Below, piece after piece: positions 7,377 to 12,893 of a stretch of 12,893 bases of DNA. Origin of the DNA: Scybalousia_A sp964626385 (GTDB lineage: Bacteria > Bacteroidota > Bacteroidia > Bacteroidales > P3); assembly GCA_964626385.1 (NCBI GenBank), contig CAZVEO010000071.1:1-12893 (forward strand). Direction: 5' to 3'. Made by a program: the position numbers and the translations under genes. Below the pieces are notes generated by a model. It was not told the origin of the DNA, did no database searches, and worked only from the letters and a program-made list of their open reading frames with translations. Each line of letters opens with the position of its first letter. Position 1 is the stretch's first letter.

Positions 7377-8612
7377 CTATTTCCTCATAATCACAATGTA
7401 CTCTCTGTTTATAGTTGTGATATTATCTCCCTTGATGTTACTTGGAGATGTTTTAGAGGGCATTCTTTTATTGGGGATTTCTCTAACGAGTGTTATTAAA
7501 TGCTTAAATCCACATTTTTCGAATGTTTCTGCTGTAAAATAGTCAAGGTCTATTTGTACATTCTTAACTCGTCTATTGCCCACAACATAGCAAACAACAC
7601 CTCCTTTACGAACTAACGGTGAAATGTTTTGTAAAGACATATAGTAGTCGTTCAGAAATGAGATGACTTCATAATATCTTTTTTTATCTTCTTTTTTTAT
7701 AATAGTTAATTCATCTCTTATAGTATCGGTTTTAAATAATTCTATTGTAGATTTATTGCCCCCCATCAACATATTATCTATTTTTTTTGCATTAGGAAAA
7801 TTAAACCATTCATTTGCCCATCTTGAAAATTGTCCATAAGCCACTGTAGTTTTGCTATCGCCGTAAGGAGGTGATGTAATAACTATATCAACTGAATCTT
7901 TTTGCAAGATACTATTAGGAATGTGTATAGATGTATTAAAATTATAAACAAATGAATTTTCATTATTACAAACGCTATTATATTCTTTTAGTCCAGCCAG
8001 ATTTCTTAAAACTTTCTTTTCAAATAGAGCGAATACATCAGGTTTGAATTTTTCAAGACTATACTTAGTCATCTTATATCTTTTAAATTCTCCGTTTCTC
8101 GTGTAAGACACTTCCCTGACAACTTCGGATAAAGCAATATTAAAAAAGTCGCACCCATAATCAAGTTCATTTATTAATTGTTGTAAAAAAGATAATCTAA
8201 ACAAACTGTCTTTAGAATACCAAAACGAATAATTAGATATTCTATCAAAATTTTTATTTTTTATTTGATTAGGACTGTATGAAAATAATTTTATTTGGAT
8301 TTCCGAAAATTTGATTTCCAATAAAAAATAGTTATAATGAATTGTTTTAACTTTTGATATCATTCTTGCAAGAGGATTTAAATCTGTTCCTATGGATTTC
8401 AGTCCAAGAATAGATGCTTCAACTAAAGATGTCCCGCTACCCATATAAGGATCAAACAATGTTTCAAATTGTCCTTTAGGAGCGAACTCTCGTAATAATC
8501 GCCTAGCTACTTGAGGTATCATCATGGCGGGATATGTATGGTAGCAATGGGTGTACTGCTTAGTATTAGCATTTTTAAAATTCCAACTATTATCAACTAT
8601 TCTCTTGTACAT
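7377..8612 (-). CDS. Type II DNA methyltransferase, probable N4-cytosine
   Basis: This 411-residue enzyme transfers a methyl group from S-adenosylmethionine to DNA and protects the host from the endonuclease encoded opposite. Motif I is FDPYMGSGT at residues 53-61, followed by the motif II-like GTDLNPLA around 75-82. The catalytic motif is TSPPYGDS at 246-253. A serine before PPY is typical of N4-cytosine enzymes, though not exclusive to them. Motif I precedes the catalytic motif by about 190 residues, so the segment between may hold the target recognition region. N4-cytosine modification agrees with the MvaI/BcnI-type partner, since M.MvaI and M.BcnI make N4-methylcytosine. It is divergent from the controller gene across a 105-bp spacer. 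The sequence specificity cannot be read from the protein. Confidence 0.88.
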   Translation of the reverse strand: MYKRIVDNSWNFKNANTKQYTHCYHTYPAMMIPQVARRLLREFAPKGQFETLFDPYMGSGTSLVEASILGLKSIGTDLNPLARMISKVKTIHYNYFLLEIKFSEIQIKLFSYSPNQIKNKNFDRISNYSFWYSKDSLFRLSFLQQLINELDYGCDFFNIALSEVVREVSYTRNGEFKRYKMTKYSLEKFKPDVFALFEKKVLRNLAGLKEYNSVCNNENSFVYNFNTSIHIPNSILQKDSVDIVITSPPYGDSKTTVAYGQFSRWANEWFNFPNAKKIDNMLMGGNKSTIELFKTDTIRDELTIIKKEDKKRYYEVISFLNDYYMSLQNISPLVRKGGVVCYVVGNRRVKNVQIDLDYFTAETFEKCGFKHLITLVREIPNKRMPSKTSPSNIKGDNITTINREYIVIMRK

Positions 8613-8717
8613 AAAACTTTTTTTTGAATAGCAAAATTACAAAATACTTTCAAAATGAGAGTGATTTTTGTAAAATATTATGATATCTTTGATACAAATT
8701 TATAAAAAATATTTTGA
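8613..8717. promoter_or_regulatory. Divergent R-M control region with candidate controller operator
   Basis: This 105-bp spacer must drive the methyltransferase leftward and the controller-endonuclease pair rightward. Rightward, TATCTTTG at 8684-8691 is a full -7 match, 27 bases before the controller ATG. No TTTG is at standard spacing: the nearest (8667-8670) is only 13 bases away. Leftward, TAATTTTG on the minus strand (plus positions 8632-8639) is a -7 match for the methyltransferase gene. An inverted repeat TTTGTA (8667-8672) / TACAAA (8693-8698) straddles the rightward -7 box, which suits an operator for the HTH controller. The operator role is inferred from position and symmetry only. 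Confidence 0.5.
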
Positions 8718-8990
8718 ATGAAGACAGATTATCAAAATAAGATTATTACAAAATTGAAAAGATTAAGGGAGGATAATGAATGTTCGCAAGCTGAATTGGC
8801 AAAGATTGTTGGTATAAGTTGTGGACAAATAGGTAACATTGAAAGTTTTAAACAGCCACATAAGTATAAAATAGAACATATTTATAAAATATGTAAGAAA
8901 TTCAATGTAACTGTGTGTGATATTTTTGCAGATAATGAAGAACTTAATACAGAACAATTAATCCAAAAAATAATAGAATATGAACGATAA
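8718..8990 (+). CDS. XRE-family controller (C) protein of the R-M system
   Basis: This 90-residue protein is almost entirely one HTH_3/XRE domain. The helix-turn-helix lies at about residues 22-44 (CSQAELAKIVGISCGQIGNIE), followed by the usual supporting helices ending NVTVCDIF. Its size and position match controller proteins of type II restriction-modification systems, which delay and then tune endonuclease expression so that methylation comes first. Its stop codon overlaps the endonuclease start by 11 bases, so endonuclease translation is probably coupled to it. The likely binding site is the inverted repeat in the upstream spacer. A general XRE regulator is the alternative, but the overlap with the endonuclease gene makes the controller role likely. 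Confidence 0.85.
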   Translation: MKTDYQNKIITKLKRLREDNECSQAELAKIVGISCGQIGNIESFKQPHKYKIEHIYKICKKFNVTVCDIFADNEELNTEQLIQKIIEYER

Positions 8991-9729
8991 AGAATATATA
9001 ATCAATAAATTTAAACATATAAAGTCATTGGGTTTTATACCGAGTAATAGAAATAATAATACTGGTATAGGAAAAACTTTTGAAGATTATATAGGAGTAG
9101 AAGAAAATAATTTTGATATACCAGATTTAAATGGTTTTGAAATTAAATCTCATAGAAAAGATTCATATTCTTTTATTACTCTTTTTACAAAAGCCCCGGA
9201 TTTTCCAAAATGTGCAAATCAAATGTTAAATGAGAGGTTTGGCGAAATCAATCCAAATAATTCAAGTATAAACAAATTACACACATCAATGTTTGCTAAT
9301 CATTGGAATAATTATAGAAACCTATATTCTTTCAAACTTTTTAATGACAGAAATACTAAAAGGGTAATAATAAAAGTAAAAGATGTTATAAACAATAATA
9401 TTTTAGATGAATCTGCTGGATATACTTATGACACAATAGAAAAAAGATTATATTCAAAGTTGAAAAAACTCTTTTATGTTACGGCTGAAAATAAAAAAGA
9501 TCAACAAGGACAAGAACTATTCTATTTTACAGAGGCAGTAATATATGAAAAACCATCATTAGAAAAATTCTTAACTTTGTTAGATAATGGTAAAATTCAA
9601 TATGATATAAGGTTGGGTTCTTATTCATCTGGTAAGAATATAGGTAAATTTCATGACCATGGTAGTGGTTTTAGAATACGAGAGAATGACTTGATATTAT
9701 TGTATCAAACAAAAGAAGTTGTAAAATAA
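8980..9729 (+). CDS. MvaI/BcnI-family type II restriction endonuclease
   Basis: This 249-residue protein fits the MvaI/BcnI family, whose members are about 240-250 residues long. These act as monomers with a MutH-like PD-(D/E)xK fold and cut within CCNGG-type sites (MvaI CCWGG, BcnI CCSGG). The catalytic set is visible as Asp49, Glu54 and Lys56 in DLNGFEIK, the same D-x4-E-x-K spacing as MvaI Asp50-Glu55-Lys57. Upstream, GIGKTFEDYIG supplies the conserved helix glutamate (Glu35) of MutH-like enzymes. Near the C-terminus HDHGSGFRIRE (225-235) resembles the conserved histidine-containing loop of the family. The start ATG at 8980 lies inside the end of the controller gene. The gene looks intact. 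Exact recognition sequence cannot be inferred; a CCNGG-like site is a hypothesis from family membership. Confidence 0.82.
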   Translation: MNDKEYIINKFKHIKSLGFIPSNRNNNTGIGKTFEDYIGVEENNFDIPDLNGFEIKSHRKDSYSFITLFTKAPDFPKCANQMLNERFGEINPNNSSINKLHTSMFANHWNNYRNLYSFKLFNDRNTKRVIIKVKDVINNNILDESAGYTYDTIEKRLYSKLKKLFYVTAENKKDQQGQELFYFTEAVIYEKPSLEKFLTLLDNGKIQYDIRLGSYSSGKNIGKFHDHGSGFRIRENDLILLYQTKEVVK

Positions 9730-9740
9730 TCCATTTGGAT

Positions 9741-9782
9741 ATCTGAAAACTTATCTGACTTATTTTATCTTCAGATGTTTTT
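9741..9782 (+). terminator. Weak hairpin after the endonuclease gene
   Basis: ATCTGAA (9741-9747) pairs with TTCAGAT (9770-9776) across a 22-nt loop and is followed by GTTTTTAG. It lies 11 bases past the endonuclease stop. The stem is short and the loop long, so this is a tentative terminator. Confidence 0.35.
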
Positions 9783-9831
9783 AGTAGGTGTAATGAAAAA
9801 TAGAAGTTGTATATTTAAAAATGTAATAATA

Positions 9832-9860
9832 TTTGGCAAATAAAAAATATTGTACCTTTG
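9832..9860 (+). promoter_or_regulatory. Predicted promoter of the hexosaminidase gene
   Basis: The -33 element TTTG (9832-9835) and the -7 element TACCTTTG (9853-9860) are separated by 17 bases, within the range seen for Bacteroidota promoters. The -7 element lies inside direct repeat copy B, but the -33 TTTG lies just outside it, in DNA that would belong to the inserted restriction-modification unit. The predicted start of transcription leaves a leader of about 20-25 bases. Confidence 0.6.
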
Positions 9861-9883
9861 CAAGCGTTTAATTGAAATTATAT
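9836..9883. repeat. Direct repeat copy B (hexosaminidase promoter)
   Basis: This is the second copy of the 48-bp sequence at 7311-7358. It ends 6 bases before the hexosaminidase ATG and carries that gene's -7 box. The single internal difference, G at 9874 in place of A in copy A, turns TTA into TTG in the hexosaminidase frame, which creates an apparent but unlikely alternative start. Confidence 0.93.
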
Positions 9884-9889
9884 TTATTT

Positions 9890-12232
9890 ATGAAGAGAGT
9901 ATTTTTTCTTATTTGTTTTGTAAGTTGTTTTTTGTTGCTTAAAGCACAAATAAACATTGTTCCTCAACCTTCAGAGGTTATAGAAAAGAAAGGAATATTT
10001 ATTTTTAACCTTCCAAATATTAGAATTTTCGTCAATGAGGGAGATGATTCTTTGATGAAAGAGGCTGAGTATTTGAGAGAATTATTTTATACTTACTGTG
10101 ATACCTATGAACACGCAACCTATATAGCAAGAAAAAACTCACACGTCAATCTTGATAACAGTATAATTTTATCTCTTTCCAATAATGATAAATTAGGACA
10201 AGAAGGCTATGTTTTAGACGTTTCTCCTCGTAGAATACTTATATCTGCCAATACGCCGACAGGAGTTTTCTATGGAATAGAAACTCTTTTACAAATGTTG
10301 CAAACAGATTTTCAAACGCCAAGAGTTATGTATACTCATTTTTCAAAAGAAATACCTTGTGTAAAAATTACAGATTACCCTCGTTTTGCTTATAGAGGTA
10401 AGCATTTGGATTGTTCTCGTCATTTCTTCTCTGTGGACTACATCAAAAGATATCTTAATTTGCTTGCTTTTCACAAAATAAATACTTTTCATTGGCATTT
10501 GACAGACGACCAAGGTTGGCGTATAGAAATAAAAAAATACCCTTTGCTAACTCAAAAAGGAAGTATTAGAAAACAAACACTTGTAGGGCATTATAATGAT
10601 TTGCCAGAAAGTGAGCATATCTTTGATGGTAAGGAATACGGAGGCTTTTATACTCAAGAGGAAATAAAAGAAATAGTTGCATATGCAAAACAAAGACATA
10701 TAAACATTATACCAGAAATAGAAATTCCCGGTCATGCCTCTGCAGCGATGAGTGCTTATCCTGAGTTTTCTTGTAGAGGAGAGCAAGAAGAGGTTATTTG
10801 CGATTGGGGTGTCTTTGAAAATGTTATGTGTAGTAAGGAAGCTACTTTTCGTTTTATAGAAGATATTTTGGATGAGGTTTGTGCTTTGTTTCCTTCGCAA
10901 TACATACATATAGGAGGAGATGAATGTCCTACTACACGTTGGGCAGGGTGTGAAACTTGCAAAGCAAATATGCAAAGGTTAAATTTGAGTTTGGATAAAT
11001 TTCAAAGTTATTTTACCCAAAGAGTTGAGGATTACTTAAAAACAAAGGGTAGAAAAATTATAGGTTGGGACGAAATACTTGAAAAAGGTGTGGATAAAGA
11101 TGCCGTGATACTTTCTTGGCAAGGAGAACAAGGTGGTATCGGTGCGGCCAAACAAGGTAATTATGCTATAATGGCACCTTCTGCTTATCTTTATTTTAAT
11201 TTTTATCAAGGAATTGCTTCTTCAGAACCTTTGAGTTTTGGAGGCTTTACTCCTTTAAAAAAAGTATATTTGTACGAACCTATTGCTTCTGTTTTACAAA
11301 ACAGTAAAGCAAAAAAATATATTTTAGGAATGCAGGCTTGTACTTGGACAGAGTATATACAAGACAGTTCGTTGTTGGAATACAATGATTTTCCTCGCTT
11401 AGCAGCTTTAAGCGAAAGAGCATGGAGCAAAGAAGAATACAAAAATTATGACAACTTTCTTCAAAGACTTAATTCTTTACTTGTTTGCTACGACAATATG
11501 AAAGTAAATTACTCCAAGTCTCACTTTGCTGTTAATGTTTTGAGTGAAAAGAAAAAAAATAAAATTATACTTACTCTTTCCTCTCCCTTGCCTAATGCAA
11601 CAATATACTATACTCTTGACGGGAAAGAACCCAACACTAATTCCAATATTTACAACAAACCCATTTCTTTGGACAAGAGTACTACTTTGAAAACTTTTGC
11701 TTATAAGGATGAACGTCATTTTTCACCTATTTTTGTAGCTGAGTATAATATAAATAAAGCTACGGGTAAAAAATATGAAATGAATAACATAAACCCTCAA
11801 TACAATGGAGGCTCTACTTATGCTTTAACTGACGGGTTAAAAGGTAATAAGAAAAGTTTTGACCGTTGGGTTGGTACTTTAGGAAAGGATCATGAGATTG
11901 TTTTAGATTTGGATCAGAAAGAGAAAATAAACTCAGTTTCTATAAACTTTCTAAATGAAGAAGGTTCTTGGGTGTTTTTGCCAACGGAGGTAGAAATTTT
12001 TGTATCCAATGATAAAAAGAATTGGTTAAACTTAGGTGAGTTGTCAAATCAAGAAGTAAAAGACAATCCTAAGGTTGTAAATTACAAGACAATAAATGCC
12101 TCCAAGCAAATCAAAAATAACAAGTATCGTTATGTAAAAATCTTTGCCAAAAGTATAGGCTCCTGTCCGGACAATCATCCTGGCAAAGGTTACCCTGCTC
12201 ATACATTTGCTGATGAAATAGAAATAGATTAA
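9890..12232 (+). CDS. Secreted GH20 beta-N-acetylhexosaminidase
   Basis: This 780-residue exported enzyme removes terminal N-acetylglucosamine or N-acetylgalactosamine from glycans. The signal peptide runs to about residue 19 (LLLKA|Q). A GH20b N-terminal domain covers about 22-155. The catalytic TIM barrel covers about 165-520, with the RGKHLDCSRHFF opening, FHWHLTDDQGW, and the catalytic pair Asp344-Glu345 in HIGGDECPTTRW. A chitobiase-type C-terminal beta domain (TIYYTLDGKEPN) follows at about 555-625, then an F5/8 type C (discoidin) carbohydrate-binding domain to the end. No type IX C-terminal sorting domain is visible, so it is probably periplasmic or released by another route. I chose ATG 9890. 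An in-frame TTG at 9872 would lie in the repeat and put six residues ahead of the signal peptide. Its promoter is the sequence duplicated around the R-M system. Confidence 0.95.
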   Translation: MKRVFFLICFVSCFLLLKAQINIVPQPSEVIEKKGIFIFNLPNIRIFVNEGDDSLMKEAEYLRELFYTYCDTYEHATYIARKNSHVNLDNSIILSLSNNDKLGQEGYVLDVSPRRILISANTPTGVFYGIETLLQMLQTDFQTPRVMYTHFSKEIPCVKITDYPRFAYRGKHLDCSRHFFSVDYIKRYLNLLAFHKINTFHWHLTDDQGWRIEIKKYPLLTQKGSIRKQTLVGHYNDLPESEHIFDGKEYGGFYTQEEIKEIVAYAKQRHINIIPEIEIPGHASAAMSAYPEFSCRGEQEEVICDWGVFENVMCSKEATFRFIEDILDEVCALFPSQYIHIGGDECPTTRWAGCETCKANMQRLNLSLDKFQSYFTQRVEDYLKTKGRKIIGWDEILEKGVDKDAVILSWQGEQGGIGAAKQGNYAIMAPSAYLYFNFYQGIASSEPLSFGGFTPLKKVYLYEPIASVLQNSKAKKYILGMQACTWTEYIQDSSLLEYNDFPRLAALSERAWSKEEYKNYDNFLQRLNSLLVCYDNMKVNYSKSHFAVNVLSEKKKNKIILTLSSPLPNATIYYTLDGKEPNTNSNIYNKPISLDKSTTLKTFAYKDERHFSPIFVAEYNINKATGKKYEMNNINPQYNGGSTYALTDGLKGNKKSFDRWVGTLGKDHEIVLDLDQKEKINSVSINFLNEEGSWVFLPTEVEIFVSNDKKNWLNLGELSNQEVKDNPKVVNYKTINASKQIKNNKYRYVKIFAKSIGSCPDNHPGKGYPAHTFADEIEID

Positions 12233-12245
12233 ATGATAAACAAAT

Positions 12246-12276
12246 AAGGATAAAGAACAAAACTTTATCCTTTTTG
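12246..12276 (+). terminator. Intrinsic terminator after the hexosaminidase gene
   Basis: The stem AAGGATAAAG (12246-12255) pairs perfectly over 10 bp with CTTTATCCTT (12263-12272) around a 7-nt loop, and a T-rich tail follows. It starts 13 bases after the stop codon. A-runs upstream mean it may also work in reverse. Confidence 0.85.
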
Positions 12277-12286
12277 TTTGTAATTA

Positions 12287-12330
12287 TTGTTTAGAATTAA
12301 ACATTTTACTATTTTTGTAAAGTAATTTTG
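12287..12330 (+). promoter_or_regulatory. Predicted promoter of the small membrane protein gene
   Basis: Two overlapping -7 candidates fit TAnnTTTG: TATTTTTG at 12310-12317 and TAATTTTG at 12323-12330. A TTG at 12287-12289 lies 20 bases before the first. The ATG at 12338 leaves a short leader for either. The AT-rich setting makes chance matches likely, so this is tentative. Confidence 0.4.
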
Positions 12331-12337
12331 TAGTTTT

Positions 12338-12847
12338 ATGAACGTAGAGGTAAAAAAGTTTTTTGTAAGAATTTTTGATAAATCCCTAAAGATAGGATGG
12401 AAAATGAAAATAATGTTAATTCTTTCCATACTCTTTGCCTTAGTGTATACAGCAATAAATTTGGGAGTTGTCTTTTGTAAGAATATTATTATATCCTCTA
12501 TAAATAACATAGATAGCACTATGTTTTATTTTTGGAAAGAAAATCTTTTATTCTTCTTTTCAGCCAATAGATTTTTATACATACTCTGCTTTTTATGTGG
12601 GATGTCCTTGTTATATGGTTGTTATCTTATGTGGAGAGGTTATAAGTGGGGGTTACTTTTTTATACTTTGGGTAAGTTTTTTCAAATAATATTGCCTATA
12701 ATTTTTTTAGGACATCGTATGATAGCCATAGGAGATATAATGATAGCAATTTTGTTTTTAGTATTCTATTATGCTTACTCATTCTCTCATCAAATGGACA
12801 AACAAGAAAGAAAATACTTTAAAATTCAACAACAGCCACACCCATAG
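12338..12847 (+). CDS. Small four-helix membrane protein, function unknown
   Basis: I do not recognise a family for this 169-residue protein. It has four hydrophobic segments at about residues 24-46, 78-98, 103-124 and 127-147, a basic N-terminus (KSLKIGWKMK) and a charged C-terminal tail (DKQERKYFK). It is therefore an integral inner-membrane protein, probably with both ends in the cytoplasm. It starts after the terminator of the hexosaminidase gene and has its own candidate promoter, so it is probably transcribed alone. The last residues (QPHP) and the TAG stop are encoded by the dispersed repeat that starts near 12835, so the original C-terminus may have differed. The minus-strand ORF over its 5' end is a shadow. 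Confidence 0.7.
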   Translation: MNVEVKKFFVRIFDKSLKIGWKMKIMLILSILFALVYTAINLGVVFCKNIIISSINNIDSTMFYFWKENLLFFFSANRFLYILCFLCGMSLLYGCYLMWRGYKWGLLFYTLGKFFQIILPIIFLGHRMIAIGDIMIAILFLVFYYAYSFSHQMDKQERKYFKIQQQPHP

Positions 12848-12893
12848 GGTGTCTTATAAGGGCACAGGCACAGCCTGCACCCATAGGGTGTTT
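12835..12893. repeat. Dispersed palindromic repeat, right edge (cut by window end)
   Basis: The near-palindrome CACCCATAGGGTG occurs twice here (12838-12850 and 12878-12890), with CTTATAAGGGCA and GGCACAGCCTG between. These are the same words as in the block at 1-310. Positions 12867-12893 match the reverse complement of 248-274 at 25 of 27 bases. The element runs off the window, so its full extent is unknown. Confidence 0.8.

Larger units (their letters stand above)
7311..9883. mobile_element. Inserted type II R-M unit with 48-bp flanking duplication
   Basis: Three genes (methyltransferase, controller, endonuclease) and their shared regulatory region lie between two copies of a 48-bp sequence that is the promoter of the downstream hexosaminidase gene. 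The DNA between the copies is about 2.5 kb. It has no transposase, integrase or terminal inverted repeats that I can see. The controller and endonuclease genes look even more AT-rich than their neighbours. The pattern fits insertion with long target duplication, a mode proposed for restriction-modification genes from genome comparisons in Helicobacter pylori. The alternative is a recombination between pre-existing promoter copies. Confidence 0.65.

Noticed and set aside
9872..9889. TTG start giving the hexosaminidase six extra residues
   Set aside because: The TTG exists only because copy B has G where copy A has A, it sits just 11 bases after the -7 box, and it would put residues ahead of a normal signal peptide. 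ATG 9890 is the natural start.
9890..9949. Lipoprotein signal in the hexosaminidase (VSC at residues 11-13)
   Set aside because: The cysteine sits inside the hydrophobic core, and a better signal peptidase I site (LKA|Q) follows. Lipidation is not excluded but is less likely.
10547..10975. Minus-strand ORFs inside the hexosaminidase gene
   Set aside because: They lie over the conserved GH20 catalytic core and show no recognisable domain.
1..12893. Using site counts in the window to guess the endonuclease specificity
   Set aside because: By eye I found about two CCWGG sites and five or six CCSGG sites. The numbers are too small, hand-counted, and the insertion looks recent, so no avoidance signal can be claimed.

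Overview
The window looks like chromosomal DNA of a low-GC Bacteroidota bacterium, probably Bacteroidales. The evidence is a PorQ-type outer-membrane protein of the type IX secretion system, lipoproteins of Bacteroidota style, signal peptides ending in A|Q, no obvious Shine-Dalgarno sites, and several promoters with the Bacteroidota -7 element TAnnTTTG. I cannot name the genus or species.

Layout. Positions 1-310 hold a dispersed repeat with a 37/38-nt inverted repeat at its core. From 268 to 3669, on the minus strand, lies a tight four-gene operon read as DUF4810 lipoprotein -> GNA1162/DUF799-like lipoprotein with a very long charged coiled coil -> RadA -> small TSCPD protein. From 3810 to 7199, also on the minus strand, lie an M23 peptidase, PorQ and a cysteine-type glutathione peroxidase: an envelope/secretion/oxidative-stress cluster. 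A 14-bp inverted repeat separates it from the operon below. Positions 7377-9729 hold a compact type II restriction-modification system: an SPPY-type (probable N4-cytosine) methyltransferase on the minus strand, and a divergent controller-endonuclease pair on the plus strand. The endonuclease belongs to the MvaI/BcnI family. A secreted multidomain GH20 beta-N-acetylhexosaminidase (9890-12232) follows, with a clear terminator, and then a small four-helix membrane protein whose last codons run into another copy of the dispersed repeat at the right edge.

The main discovery is how the restriction-modification system sits in the chromosome. It is bracketed by a 48-bp direct repeat (7311-7358 and 9836-9883, one mismatch), and this repeat is the promoter of the hexosaminidase gene. 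The simplest reading is insertion of a roughly 2.5-kb restriction-modification unit into that promoter with a long target duplication and no transposase. This leaves an orphan promoter copy aimed antisense into the 3' end of the methyltransferase gene, while the hexosaminidase keeps a promoter whose -33 TTTG now comes from the inserted DNA.

Two other points stand out. The dispersed repeat supplies the stop codon and the last residues of two unrelated genes, one at each end of the window. The DUF799/DUF4810 lipoprotein pair is present without the CsgG-like partner usually beside it, and it carries a roughly 155-residue predicted helix that could reach across the periplasm.
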